A stretch of 64,000 nt of DNA from Mactromeris polynyma (GCA_032209605.1 JASFXZ010000026.1:6944001-7008000); one strand, 5' to 3'. Positions 47,673 to 60,095 are shown, counted from the first letter of the stretch. The notes: generated by a model not told the origin, from the sequence alone. Translations and numbers: made by a program.

Positions 47673-49335
47673 TTTTGACCAAATGTCTCTGATAACCCTG
47701 TTAACATTTACTTTGCTGTCATATTGATACCTATTTCTATAAATATTACCGACAATCTAACATCGCACACTATCGCCAGATTGGGTTCCTATATGAAAGA
47801 AATATTCTCCTTTTATTCATTTGCTAGTCAAACAAATATTTGGTTATTGTGTAGATATTAGGTGGATGGTTCTGTTTGTGTATCAGACAAGCCATCTTAC
47901 TGGATTACTTTTTCCATTGTTTACTGGTACTGTTCTGTATTTTCTGCAGGTCCTACTTGACTAGATATGTATTGATGTCCCCTGAACTGAGCAACCTAAA
48001 GGTGTGTGCCTTTCAAGATTTTTCTCAGAGGTAACTGGTAACTCATGGTCAAACCTTATATAATAAGTGTATAAACTAAAACTAGGACGTTTGTATATTC
48101 CATTCATATATACTTGTAGTATGGTTTGCATAACAGTTCTCTGTTGTCACTAAATTGTGATGCCAGTCATCTATTACAGATGCATACTTATGAATGTGTT
48201 GTTATTGCAAATTATTACTACAGTTCTCATACTATGATGAGCTAGATATGATGTAAACTGTCAGTGAAGATGTGATCATTTGATTTTAACTTTGATTCTC
48301 TTAATGAAATAATCATTTACTTTAACAAAGATTTCAACACTTGTTATTTACTTAACTGGTAAGTTTGTAGACGTAAATTGAAGACCTATTATATGTGCCG
48401 TGTTAACAGACCACTTTGATGAAAAATTATATTGTAGTTTTTGTTTATCATTAGTTATTTATTATGGTAAAGTTAGGAATTTCTACACTGTTCACATTTC
48501 AGATAATCATATTGAAGTGTAACCAGTCACCTTTGGCAGAATGTAAAGCTGACATTGTCGATGGTGATCTGTTTCTATCTGTTACTGTGTATAAGCTATA
48601 GAAATTCGTAGAATATCATTGATTTTATATTAATTACAACAAGTACCAACAGGGAAACATTTCACAATATTTGCAGATCTGTTATATAAGGCAAGTAACT
48701 TCACCTCAATATTTTTACCATTATTTTGGAGTAACAAAATTAACTGTTCATATAGCATGAAATGGATTTCAGATAGGTTAAAGGGAAGCAACTCCTATAG
48801 GAAATCATTAACTATATATTTTCTTTGTGAAGCTGTATTTGGAAAAGTTTTGTATTACTTTACTGTTGCGAGACCATATTATGTTGATTGTTCACCCTAA
48901 TTTAGCATACGTTAGTTATAATAATAATTGCTCAAATGTTTGCAGTATTGATTTGTGTGGGAATGATCTGATACAGGTATGTTGAACTGTTGTGTTAAAC
49001 TGTTGTTACTATCCCAGTGAGTGAACTTTTCTTTGACATCAGTTTCTCACCAAATGATTGAACCATTCTATATGGTGTCGTGTTATTTCAGAACTATATG
49101 AACTCAAGTTGGAACCTCAGTAACTTACCAGTACAGTAAGCCTCAGTCTCGTGTTATATCAATGCTGATATATCAGGAATGAAGGTAATCACTTACATAT
49201 ATTGTACATTTACTTTCAAGTACCTACATTGTAGATCACTTGCTAGTAGTCTATTTCACAAAGTCTGGACATTTTTGGCATTATCAGTGGTATTGCAAGT
49301 TTTTTATTTGAGATATCACAAATATACAAGCACTT
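47673..49335. other. No recognisable feature
   Basis: AT-rich. AAGGGAAGCAACTC at 48781 is another instance of the mollusc-type motif. No gene supported. Confidence 0.5.
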
Positions 49336-49339
49336 GTTA

Positions 49340-49510
49340 TGCACCAGTCAATTGTAACCACGCCCCCCCCCCCCCGAGGTCCGGGAAATAGCGGGGACTT
49401 TGACTTTCGGTCCAGCCAATCCCAGGTAAAATCCCCGCCCTGCGGGGACAAACTGCTGGTAAAATCCCCGCCAAATGCCCCCGCACCCCGGAGACATCCT
49501 AGGTAAGGCC
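49340..49510. repeat. GC-rich hairpin-forming segment
   Basis: A 13-14 base C run at about 49363, then GCGGGGACTTTGAC, AAATCCCCGCCCTGCGGGGA and AAATCCCCGCC. Local inverted repeats and repeated AAATCCCCGCC suggest a MITE-like insertion, but the ends are not clear. Confidence 0.4.
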
Positions 49511-50944
49511 TATTTTAATGTACATATTTCATATCATTGGAGTTATTCTACCAACTATAGTCAGCCCAGGTCAGAAATTTAGTTAGAATCAAAGTGGTGA
49601 GCATCTGTTTTGTCTTGCTTACATTTGTGTATCTGGTAAAGTAATGTTTAATAAAATTCTTTACGGGATGAAACAGTCTGTCTTTTAGAGACATTGTTAT
49701 GTGTGCGAATTCTGTGATGAAGGTGGTTTATACCTCCTCTATCTTTTGTCAGATTTATTATACAATATACTGCATATTGAATCAATAACACTAAATAAAC
49801 TGACAAATACACTGCAAGATTTCTGTATGTCTATACCTCAAGGTTTTGTATGTGATTTCAATGTCTTGATCATGACATATGTGCTATGTTAGTCCCATAA
49901 GATAAAAATGTTTGAATGTTGCCAAGATTGTTCTCAGTATATCTGTAGCAGGCTTTGTAAAAGTTGTCAAGACGATCTGACATGTCAAACTAATTTCGAA
50001 CATGTCATGTAACCTTTTTTCCCTGACCAAATGGTCAGTTAGTTAACAAATTAGCTTGCATTCAAAACCTGTAAGTGTTCGTCAAAATTTGTTTTGGTCA
50101 GACAAACATTCTTGGTTCCTTTGTGCAGATGTCAGGCAGTCTGTGAAGCAATGTTTGGAACCCTGCCTTACTTATATATTCACCTTGTTTGCCATAGTAC
50201 AACAATATACAGACATGAGGACAGCAACTTTAAATGACATTCGCTCATGGTCAGGTTCATGGTGCTGATCAGTGTCCAGGTAAATAAATGACAAGTTTGT
50301 CTTACTATGTTGATCTGATACAGTGGACTCTCGTTGCCTCAAACTTGTCAGGACCGACGAATTTGGTTGGAGCAAATGGTAGGTCTAGTCAACTGAAGTT
50401 GTGTTCAAGATATGTTGTTTAATATGCAATATGTACATACGTATACATATGATCAGGATAATGACTTCAAAGATAATTCTGAGACTGCAAATATATAAAC
50501 ATTGTACATACATACTCAATGTTTAAGATGGTGTATGTAACACCTGCTATGAATTTCTATCCATGTAAGATGACAAACATGTTAACTTCTAATTTAAAGT
50601 GATGATTTATTTATTTATATAACTTGTCATATTCATCAGAAATTTAGCTCCAATAAGTAGTTGTATTTCATTTTATTTCACTATAAACTTGCATTGTCTG
50701 TTGACAGTCATGAATTTATAAAAAAATCTAATTTACAAGTCTTCTATCATGGCGGTGTATCATTATGAATGGTTACAGGGCCGAATGATTTGCATATTAA
50801 TTATGTATTCTGTGCTGCTCGTCAGCTTAATCCTTTCGCCTTAGTTGATTTGCAGCAGAGTAACACTGTGTTCTCCTTCTATATTGTAAATCGTTTTCGA
50901 CTGCTATTGTAAGTATTTGCTATTTATCGAAAACAAAACTCATA
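49511..50944. other. Mostly featureless; pogo-like terminus at ~50321
   Basis: ACAGTGGACTCTCGTTGCC at about 50321 resembles one end of a Tigger/pogo-like MITE, followed by GACGAATTTGGTTGGAGCAA. The other end is not found. Nothing else recognised. Confidence 0.35.
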
Positions 50945-51095
50945 AGCGAGACATAGTGGTCGAGGGGCAAAGTCCTGACCCGAAGGTCGTGAATTAGAAT
51001 CGCTCAGATGGCGTATTTGAATCGTGGTCTTCACATTCTCTAAATGTGGCTAAATTATTGGTTAGACCCTCAGGAAGCGGCTATAGCAGGTGATT
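50945..51095 (+). mobile_element. Decayed SINE, related to 6305-6480
   Basis: ACATAGTGGTCGAGGGGC and GAAGGTCGTGAATTAGAATC are degenerate A and B boxes that align with the copy at 6305. Confidence 0.4.
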
Positions 51096-51871
51096 AATAT
51101 ACACAATGTAGGTTATTAACTTTTTCACAATCGATTTGAAACACACAGCTTTAATTATCAGTATGCTATTAGAACACAAAGCTTACATGCTAGAACATGA
51201 CAGAGTCTGTAATTGTTCTTGTTCTTTTGTAGAAATTAGCATTTCATATCATGTCGATGAAGCGTTTCACGATATGCCTACGACCGAGTTTAGCTAACTA
51301 TATTAACAACCGCAACTGTTGTTTTCTGATAGAGTATTGTAAAATGCAATAATTTATTGCAGTAGAATTCAAAGACGTAACACGAAGACGTCTGCATGCA
51401 CTTCAGTGTTACTTTTATATCTCTAAGAGAAGCAACTGTGGGTTGAAACATTCCATTGTTTAACGTCCTGTCACTTCCAAGCGTTGTTTTATTTCCAACG
51501 GGATCGGTTGTAATTTGTTACTTCACATCAATTTCCTCTTTTACTTAACAATATAAATTGCTTCATTATAAACTGAGATGCATTTGAGGCTGAAAACGGC
51601 TTGATGGAGTTGACAAGTCTTCCTGTATTCCAAACAGTACTAAAGTTACTGTCTTCAACTTCAACTTCAAATAGGATACTTGCTCAAAATACGCCGTGCA
51701 GGCATCGCGGCGAGGACAGTGCAGTGGTTAAAACTTGTAACATGTTGAATAATAAAACTGTGCTTACGCGCTACCAGACGCCCCGGAATAAGATATAATT
51801 ACAGATGCTCTTGTTTAAAATGTTCCAACGTATATATACACAATACATATTGTTCTGGTTATTACATCCTC
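51096..51871. other. No recognisable feature; may include LINE 3' UTR
   Basis: The LINE on the - strand probably has its 3' UTR here; its exact end and tail are not visible. Confidence 0.4.
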
Positions 51872-52560
51872 GCTGCTGATTGAACAACTACTTTAAAGCT
51901 GTCCAAGCTTTGTAGACCTATGACTCTATTTGGAAGACGATTCCAAACGACAACAGTTCTCGGAAAAAATGAAAATTGGTACACGTTAAGTTTTCAGTGG
52001 TAAGTAATAAACTTGGTGTTATTCTCATATCTTGGAGATCGAGCAGGAAGAGAGGTTAGTGGTACTGCCACAAGGTTGTACACGACTTTGTACATAAGCA
52101 CAAGATCTTACGATTTACGTCGTTCTTCCAGTGTTGGCCACTTTAATTGTTGTAACAATGATGTAACACTAGTTGGGTTTTCACGGTTGAATGGTTTGTT
52201 TGTGACAAAGCGAGCTGCATTCCTTTGGACCTGTTCAATTTTCTTTATCGGAGTTCTTTGGTTTGGGTTACAGATGGTTGAACTATATTCTAGTTTTGGG
52301 CGAACTAGTGATTGATAGGCTCTTTCTTTTATAATTTTTGGACAGTGTCTAAGATTTCGTTTTATAAATCCTAGCACTCTAGCTGCTTTGGAGGTGATAC
52401 TATCTATATGGAGGTTATATTTCATGTTGTCCGATAGTTCTACCATTTGGAGGGATTTACCTTTCATTTTATAGACACATTCAGATGTTTTCCTTTTTGT
52501 TGTTATGTGCATAATTGCGCATTTATCTACGTTAATTCCATTTGCCATGCTAGGCTCCAA
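51872..52560 (-). pseudogene. LINE C-terminal region
   Basis: Continues the polyprotein in a shifted frame: DKCAIMHITTKRK, KAARVLGFIKRNLRHCPK, RPKLEYSSTI, KIEQVQRNAARFV, LEERR. Further left the reading continues with stops to VVWNRLPNRVIG. Typical thumb and C-terminal region of this LINE group. Confidence 0.85.
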
Positions 52561-53780
52561 TTTACTAATTTTGTATGGTCCTTTCGAAGTGTATGATGGT
52601 CTTCCTCACTTATTATTGGTCTGTATACAACACAATCATCCGCGAATAAACGTATACTGGAGTTGATGTGATTAGCGATATCATTAATATAGATTAGGAA
52701 CAGTGTTGGTCCAAGTACTGTTCCTTGGAGTACGCCTGATGTGACTACTGCAGGTTTTGATGTTTCACCGTCGAATACTACTTGTTGTTGTCGTCCGCTT
52801 AAACATTCATATATCCAAGACAAAGTCTCGTTCCGAATGCCATAGTACGACATTTTGGTTCATATACTATGACGTGAGACCTTATCGAAGGCTTTAGCAA
52901 AATCTAGGATTGCCATATCCACTTGGTGACCTTGGTCTATGTTTCTAGTGATATCATCGGTTGTTAATAGTAATTGACTTTCACATGATCTGTTTGATCT
53001 GAATCCATGTTGATTTTCATGAAGAATGTTCTGACCGTCTAAGTGGTTCATAATTTGTGACACTATAATATGTTCCATCATTGTTGATGCTACAGCTGTA
53101 AGACTAACTGGACGATAATTTGCAGGGTTGGTTCTATCACCTGACTTGAATATTGGTGCAATATTTGGTTTTTTCCAGTCTGAAGGTATTTGCGATGTAT
53201 CTATCGACTGTTGAAATATACTTTTTAATATTGGCGCAATTTCGTTTGTTGTTTCTTGTAGAATTAAGAAGGGCATCTTGTCGGGACCACAGGCTTTCTT
53301 AGGATTAAGTCTCTTTAGGCACTTGAAGACTCCATTCAGGGTGATATGAATATTTGGCATTGTCATAAATGGCGACTGTCCTTTATCTGGTGTTGAATTT
53401 AGATTCTCCTTTGTGAACACTGAACAAAATTGTTCGTTTAACGTTTCCGCTTTATCCTTAGCATTTTCAGCAATATGGCCGTTGTATTTTAATGTTCCAA
53501 TACTCATGCTATCCTGTTTGCGAGATGCTATGTATTTCCAGAAGGTTTTTGAGGTTTTATCTGATTCTGGTTCTAGCAGGTTATTAATATAATTATAGTA
53601 GGCTGTATGCAAGTTGTTTCTCACCTCTTTTCGGTAATTTAGGAATAATTCAGTATCTTTGCTTTTCCGCGCTTTATTATATAGACGCTGTTTTTTCTTT
53701 ATCATTTTTTTGATTTTGGTACTCATCCATGGTATATCCATTTTACCCTTGATGGTTTTCTTGGGAATATATTTGTCCAT
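52527..53780 (-). pseudogene. LINE reverse transcriptase domain
   Basis: Residues in order: KKACGPDKMPFLILQ, IPSDWKKPNIAPIFKSGD, NYRPVSLTAVASTMMEHII, QHGFRSNRSCESQLL, DFAKAFDKVSRHSI. Then a TGA at 52860 and, in the same frame, GVLQGTVLGPTLFLIYINDI and the catalytic RLFADDC (about 52649-52629). All RT core motifs including FADD are present, so the only visible defect in this part is one nonsense codon. Confidence 0.92.
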
Positions 53781-54055
53781 TACAGAAAAATGTGTCTGTT
53801 TAAAGGATTTCCAGTTCTGTTCAACAGATCGTTCTTCAACGTTAGTTTTAAAGTAATTATCTCTGAATGAGGATAACTCAGATATGATGTTTTGTCAATC
53901 GGCTTTCTTGTAGTTAAAAACTGTTCTTGGAGGTTTTTTATTCACTTGTGCTTTCAAAAGTGTATTCACAGAGAGGATATCATGGTCACTTAGGCCAATC
54001 GGTGGGTAAACATTATGTTTTTGTATAAGATTTGTGTGGCTAGTGAATAGAAGGT

Positions 54056-54660
54056 CTAGCATTCTTCCTTGTCTGGTCGGAATTGTATTAATCTTGTCGA
54101 AGTTGTGGTTTTTATTACAATTTCGATGAGTTTTTCACAATGCAGTTTATCTCTGGCTCCTGGGGTTACATTTCCACTGTCCCAATTTATGTCACCTAGG
54201 ATAAAGTCCCCGCCGAAGAATTTCTTCATGTTTTTGTAGGTACTACACGAGTTGGCTATATCTAATGATTTTTGTAATTCACACAGGTTTTCAGTGCTTG
54301 CTTTTGGCTCTCTATAGTAAGATCCTACTAGAATTTCCTCACTGTTTGAAGTGGCGATTTTAACCCATTTAATTTCACAGTCCGTGTTCAGCTCCGGACA
54401 TTCTTCTGCTGGCAGACTTGATCTAACCATTATAGTAACACCTCCTCCTCCTTTTTCTTTCCTGTCTTTACGAAATATTTGATACATATGTTCTTGAGGT
54501 ATGTGTGCCGGTAAAATTTCACTATTCAAGATGTCTACATTCAAGTGAGTTTCATTTCCAATAATTACATCAGGAGCACTGCTGGCTATTATGTTATGCA
54601 GTTCTGTTTTCTTATTACGAATACTTTGAAAGTTTATAATGTCGGTAAATGATTGAAAAC
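54056..54660 (-). pseudogene. LINE endonuclease domain
   Basis: Open from about 54655, with QSIRNKKTELHNI and the catalytic-type GNETHL (about 54545-54562), then GGGGVTIMVRSS, VGSYYREP and FILGDINWDS. These are the usual motifs of APE-like LINE endonucleases. The final SDHD motif lies beyond the frame change, near 53980. Confidence 0.88.
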
Positions 54661-54898
54661 TACCGGGAGTACCCTGAACTTGATTTCAAGAGACCTTCTT
54701 CATTCCCTAATTTATGTTTATCGCTATACATGTCCTATGCACTAATTGATATAAATAAAAATGTTAAGCATCAAAACAACAAGATGAAAACAACATCAGC
54801 AGCAAGAACGGTAAGGATAGCAGCAACACCAACAACCATAAAAGCAATGAAATGAACATTTGATTGACGTTTTTGCAATTTTGTGTATGTTTCATAAT
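54661..54898. other. Short spacer
   Basis: Contains an imperfect CAA/CAG-rich stretch (54770-54845). The 68-codon + frame here has no signature. Confidence 0.5.
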
Positions 54899-54906
54899 GT
54901 TTAATT

Positions 54907-55276
54907 TAGGGATGTCGATATTCGGTTATTTTGCTAACCGGTTAACCGTTTAATCTTCCGAGCGGTTAACCGAACATGACATTCGTTACGTGTTTCGTAT
55001 TTTGTCGTGAATAATTTTGTCATAACTAGCCCTATATTCTGACGTGAGTACTAGGTCATATTTTGAATAGTGTTTTATTTCTACTGAAGATAATTCATAA
55101 CAGAATTATCAATCATTTCAATATTTTTTAAGAAGACATTATCTTTTATTTCAAACATTGTAATATGATATATAAATAGATGTGTTCATAAAAACTTAAC
55201 GATTAACCGGTTAGTGATTTTGCTAACCGATAAACGCATGTTCGAATGGTTAACCTGTTAATCGTTTACATCCCTA
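54907..55276. mobile_element. hAT-type MITE with intact TSD
   Basis: 370 bp between identical 8-bp flanks GTTTAATT (54899-54906 and 55277-55284). Terminal inverted repeats TAGGGATG/CATCCCTA, with further inverted blocks rich in GGTTAACCG and CGATTAACCGG. An 8-bp TSD with TAGGGRTG ends is diagnostic of hAT superfamily elements. No transposase. The perfect TSD suggests a fairly recent insertion. Confidence 0.9.
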
Positions 55277-55320
55277 GTTTAATTTAAGTACCTTATTATG
55301 ATTTCAAATAAAATAAAGTG

Positions 55321-55455
55321 ATGTCGTTAGCGGAGCGACTGCGTGATTTGAAGATACTTGCCGGCAATGATCCTATTAATTTGAGTGTGTGTATTGATTA
55401 CCCAGATATCATTGGTAGGACTTGTACTCTGAGAGTCCCGACCCTTTGTCAATGA
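55321..55455 (+). other. Short coding-like ORF or possible exon
   Basis: 44 codons from ATG to TGA: MSLAERLRDLKILAGNDPIN then a CIDYPDII segment. Codon use looks more gene-like than its surroundings, and a GT (ATTG/GTAGGA, 55412) inside could be a donor. No family recognised and no matching downstream exon found. Confidence 0.25.
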
Positions 55456-56875
55456 CGCTTTGTAAAACTTCAGCTGTTCACAACAGAATATCCATCAATT
55501 TGTGAAATCGAAGTTTACAGTATTATGTAAACACATCACGCAATGTGAAAACTGCTTTTTTAAAATATTGGCATCATTTTGTTAAGTTCTATGAGGGTGT
55601 GGAATTTTCCTAAGGGGTGATTTTTTTGTGAATAAATGTACATACATGTACCTTGGAATTGCGTTTACTGGTTTTCAGAAGCGAAAAATAAATTAAGCTC
55701 GAAAAGCTACAAGTATTTTTAAAATGAACAAATATTTGTATAAATGCATTGATATTTCCATTTCTCATCGTCATGAATTATTTTTAAATTGATCACTTCG
55801 ATTTTAATTGACGGCATCGGTATGCCGGGGGGATTTAACCAAAGTGGTTCAATTGAAAAGGTCCATATTCAGTTATGCAAGAGAAATTTAGGTGTGAACA
55901 ATAAAATTCATGTAAACAAAACGTTTCTACAATATACTAAAAATAATTCATACTGACACTAATAAGTACATTAAAAACATTTATTAAAGCTTGATTATGA
56001 GAGAATGTCGAATTAGATTAACTTGTGCTCACTTTTTAAAAAATTGTTGCGTTCACTGGGTATTATGACGTTTGGTTAGATTTATTTTTTATAAACACAT
56101 TTTTTTTTTTTCAGTTAGTGCGAAACTGATCAAGCAGTTTGATAAATTCTAACGGTGCTGTATTTTATAATAACCGTGATGCCTTTAAATTTCAGCTGTA
56201 TTTAAATTAATTGACGTTACAAATTTCGTTTCGAACTGACACAACTATGAGTTTCCTCTCAAAGACTAAGATTAAAACTGATAATAAGAAAATTGAAACA
56301 ATTAGTATTTGATAGCATTCAATTTAAAACAATACTTTAATAATAGAACTTTAGGAGACTATGTATTAAATTACTTGTTTATTTCTTTGCATAACTTTTA
56401 TTGTCAAGTAAATCGTTTGAATACATGCGAATAGTATTTATGTATTGTTTATATATTGTCTGAACATATACGTGTATAAGAATATTCTTGTTTGTTATCT
56501 TAAGTGACATTATAAATATATTATTAAAGTAGTGTACATGCATATTACTTTCAAATTTCTGCATTTTCAGGAATCATTTTATCATCTTCACTACTGTGTA
56601 TCTTCTATATCCATCTCCGTACTATATATCTCTATTTAATGAATTGTTTGTCATATTATGCTATGTTACCTTCATGGGCCTAATGGCAGAAGGAATTCTG
56701 AAAATAAACTAAAAATAATGTTTATTTTCTTGATTGGCTGCGTTAAGAATGTAATGTATATTGATACTGATCTTTAGTGCCTGCATATGGCCAATAACTA
56801 TTTTACTCATCTTTATTTGAGGCATTACACCGTGGCCACAGTCGTAGGCGGCAGGTTATGTAGAAGGAGTGAACA
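55456..56875. other. No recognisable feature
   Basis: AT-rich with homopolymer T and A runs; no supported gene or repeat. Confidence 0.55.
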
Positions 56876-56879
56876 CTGG

Positions 56880-57190
56880 TTGCAGAGAGATTAAGTTGTT
56901 ACAGTAAACGCCACATGCATAAGACTATGCTTCCCCACACAGACCCTCGGGAAAACAGTAGTCTACAAAACATTACGCACTGAGAATGTGCATTGGTAAA
57001 CATGTATAGGAATAGGGGTATAAGGAATGGTATAGTTGATCATAAACAGCTAAGGAGAATTTAGGGGGACAACAAGCAACAATGTAAGCTACAACAGCAA
57101 TGTTGAAACTATCACATTTCATGTTTGTTCCACAACATACATACGGCGGGCGTCGGGCGGCGGTCGGCGGGCGGCGGGCGGCGTCCACAT
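56880..57190 (+). repeat. Dispersed repeat family F copy, with GC-rich remnant
   Basis: AGATTAAGTTGTTACAG, GCCACATGCATAAGAC, CTTCCCCACA and AAGGAATGGTATAGT follow the order in 58877-59110. At 57143-57183 a block of GGCGGGCGTCGGGCGGCGG type, like the GC-rich element at 36189, follows the repeat. Confidence 0.65.
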
Positions 57191-57539
57191 GGTTTCCGCT
57201 CTCTACGTCAAATAGTTTTCCTAGATAACCAGCCACATCGCCCCAGGAACTTCTGAATTATGGCCCTTGAATTATCCAAAATTGGCAAAATTAGCCTTGT
57301 CCGCTTTCTAAGTCAAACAGTTTTCATCCGATCATGACCAAACTTGGTTAAACTGTTCGTGGGCATAATATCTCGACCAAGTTCGATAACCAGTCATATC
57401 GCTCATGTCACCCCGGAGTTATCACCCTTTGATTTTAGAAATTACCTAATATTTGTCTTGTTTTAACTCATGACTTATGACGGCGTATTTTGTGAGAGTT
57501 TGGCACTCTTGTGTAGTAAATAAACTCATGGAATGGAAT
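57191..57539. other. No recognisable feature
   Basis: Nothing supported. Confidence 0.4.
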
Positions 57540-57813
57540 GCCCATTGACCCCTTCGCGTTTTTTTCGTGTTAACCACCATCGCAAATTCTCTTCAACAAA
57601 ACAACTTTTGTAATATTGACGCGGTCTGGTTAACCTTCCGATAAAGGGTACGTTATCTTACCGAAATCCACTGAATTCCGATGCATTTACCGAAATGCAT
57701 TTTGGATCTGGAGTGACCAGCAATCGTAACATCTCGGCATTGTTTTATGTTGCACAATAAATTTTAACCCTCAAATTGCGCCTACCATATTTTTTCAAGA
57801 TATTTCTTGTTTA
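57540..57813 (+). repeat. Dispersed repeat family E copy, left-truncated
   Basis: Shares CTCTTCAACAAAACAACTTT, GATAAAGGGTACGTTA, GCAATCGTAACATCTCGGCA and TTTTTCAAGATATTTCTTGT with the three copies around the transporter gene. The first third is missing or diverged. Confidence 0.75.
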
Positions 57814-57949
57814 AAACTGTTTTAGGATAAAACAGATATCTGTCTCATTTCGACAGGTCAGACATTTATCTTTCAACATGGCGTGTAAAAAAAGGTATTT
57901 ACCAACAGAAACTCTACACTTTCAGGCCCGGATCCAGAAATTCCAGACT

Positions 57950-58295
57950 GGTGGGGCCAACCATGAGGACAAATGACCTCTCCCTGAAGGGGAGTCCGGG
58001 GATCTCCCCCGGAAAATTTGAACAATACAGGTATGAAATGGTGGCTTCTGGTGCATTTCTAGGTCTGAAATTTGAGGACTCATTCTTGAGAAATGAATAG
58101 TATTACATGAGTCTTGTTAAAAATACAGAACGACCAATTCATACAATACCAACTTTTTTTAAAAATCCAGGGGACACTACTTCCTGTACCAATCCCAGTC
58201 AGATCTTCCCCGGAATTTTTTTACATTTTACAATACAGGTTTGAAATTGTTGCTTCTGGTGCATTTCGGGGTCTAAAATTTAAAATATTAGGAAT
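57950..58295. repeat. Dispersed repeat family G, two partial copies
   Basis: 57978-58070 and 58185-58280 share CCCCGGAA, ACAATACAGGTNTGAAAT and GCTTCTGGTGCATTTC. The first has the palindromic GGGGAGTCCGGGGATCTCCC, a form I know from repeats in many marine invertebrates. Confidence 0.6.
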
Positions 58296-58870
58296 AGAAA
58301 AAGGTCACTCCACAGCCGACTGGGGGGCCAAAGTCTTTTTTACACGAACATAATTGTATTCTGATTTAAGGAAGTACCGACCGTTGATAGTGAATTAACG
58401 CAACAAGACTTCGCTATCATGAAAACACACATTTGCTAATTTGTTAAATAAAGACGCTAAACGTATGGACAACAAGTTGATTACTGCACACGGAATAAAA
58501 CAGACATATTTAATTCTGTTTCTCAATCAAGCTGGTGCTGTTCTTATCAGCAAATTTATTTGATAAGGAAAACTATTTCAGTGGACATAAACTATTTGAA
58601 CATATAAATAAAACTTTAAAAATTAATAAACAGGAAATGTTTTATTTCAATATTAAATTACTAGAAACCAATGTGCGAATGTCAAATACTTTGTCGTCTA
58701 TCAGGAGGTTGCAAAGTTAGACTTGTGTGCAAAAATATACATAATTTTAAAGAACACGTATTAGAAAACGGGTTCTCGAAAGTCAGGACTTTATTGTAAG
58801 ACTTTTACGTTTTACTTTTTAAAATAAGACTAATTTTACATTTGTCTATATAGGTTTCTTGTAGTCTAAT
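58296..58870. other. No recognisable feature
   Basis: Nothing supported; short open frames only. Confidence 0.5.
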
Positions 58871-58876
58871 GTGAAA

Positions 58877-59110
58877 AGAGAATAAGTTGCTACAGGGTTA
58901 ACGCCACATACAAAAGACAGTGCCTCCCCACAAAGATCTCCGGGAAAATAACAATCCATAAAACATAAGGCACTTGAGGAGGCTAAAGAGTGCATACATT
59001 AGGGAACAGAGGCGCAAGGAATGGCCTGGTAGAACATGAAATCTAGGAGAATCAAAGAGGACAAACAGTGAATGTGGGAATTAATGAATGTAAAAGATCA
59101 CAGGAAAAGT
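58877..59110 (+). repeat. Dispersed repeat family F, uninterrupted copy
   Basis: GAATAAGTTGCTACAGG, CGCCACATACAAAAGAC, GTGCCTCCCCACA, GCACTTGAGGAGG, GGAATGGCCTGG and GGACAAACAG in order. It shows what the 36152-37980 copy looked like before the GC-rich insertion. Confidence 0.75.
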
Positions 59111-59767
59111 CAAGACAGCTGGCAAATATAGGCAAAAACTGGGCAGATAATAACCTGAACACTATATAACGTGAAATAATTAACAAAGGGGAAAGGGAAA
59201 TATAACACACATTCAAAACTCAAAAATAAATAATAACCATACAGCGAATTACAGCCTTGGAACTGTCAGTAAATATACTGGGGGTTTAAATCGATTTAGC
59301 AGCTCGCTAACCCCACACTTAATCGCTATATGGTCGTTGATTTCTAACATATATACATAAATTGTCTAAGTAGACAGTAACTAATCATTACAAGCAATTA
59401 ACCATTACAAACATAACAACATACATACTGTAATTAATCCAGCACGAAGGAATATAATCATTACTGTCCATTTTGATATTCTTACAAAACATATCGAGTC
59501 AAGAACATTGGTATTGCAACACAGGTTCTTTAAAATTGAGTCTTTTTTGTATATCATACAACATACAAACACAAAATGACCTGAAAGCCGGGAACCAGCT
59601 AAATAAACGTTCATACGACGAAGTAGTCCCAAAATTCACCAAACGAATTAATATCATAATTGATTCAAGGCAAGGAAATGTTGAAAGAGTGACCTGAAGT
59701 GGTTTGTGAACTAATAAGCTGCCTCATTAACTATCGGCGGTAAAGATAGTTGTTTTTGCGCATGATT
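59111..59767. other. No recognisable feature
   Basis: No supported gene or repeat. Confidence 0.5.
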
Positions 59768-60095
59768 TGGGTGATCGCTAAATACGCATCGTTTAAGCAT
59801 GCACATCATATAAGTATGGATGGAAGAGGCGGAGTAACGCCTGGCACCTTAATTGTATGGTGTGCGTCATTGTATCTAGTTGTAACCTTATATTTGGCTA
59901 TACATTGTACCTGGCTTCAGTGGTGTGCATCAAAATGGACCGACATTCAACCAAAGATTCATTCAATAGGCACCTAACTTGTATGGTGTGAGTCATTTAA
60001 TATAAAAGTCCCGCCCATTCAGACGTAACTCTGCCACTCACATCCATACTTATATGGTGTGCATGCTTAAACGGTGTGCATTTAGGGATCACCCA
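59768..60095. mobile_element. Foldback MITE, family H
   Basis: 328 bp with long terminal inverted repeats. The left arm starts TGGGTGATCGCTAAATACGC; the right arm is the inverse, ending GGGATCACCCA. About 50 of the first 55 positions match, and the pairing continues for about 78 bp through TATAAGTATGGATG. Inside, GGCACCTTAATTGTATGGTG and GGCACCTAACTTGTATGGTG are direct repeats. TTTGCGCAT occurs just outside both ends but not immediately adjacent. Single copy in the window. Confidence 0.75.

Larger units (their letters stand above)
51872..54660 (-). mobile_element. 5'-truncated Jockey/CR1-type LINE
   Basis: Reading leftwards: an AP-type endonuclease (54660-53960), a linker, a reverse transcriptase (about 53300-52560) and a C-terminal region ending near 51872 (VVWNRLPNRVIG, LDSFKVVVQS). 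No ORF1 and no RNase H are visible. Inactivating changes: a frame change near 54060, a TGA near 53890 (after FNYKKAD), an in-frame TGA at 52860, a frame change near 52540 and stops after 52110. The order EN-RT without RNase H fits the Jockey/CR1/L2 group; the exact clade is not resolved. The 5' end lies 250 bp from a hAT-type MITE. Confidence 0.9.
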
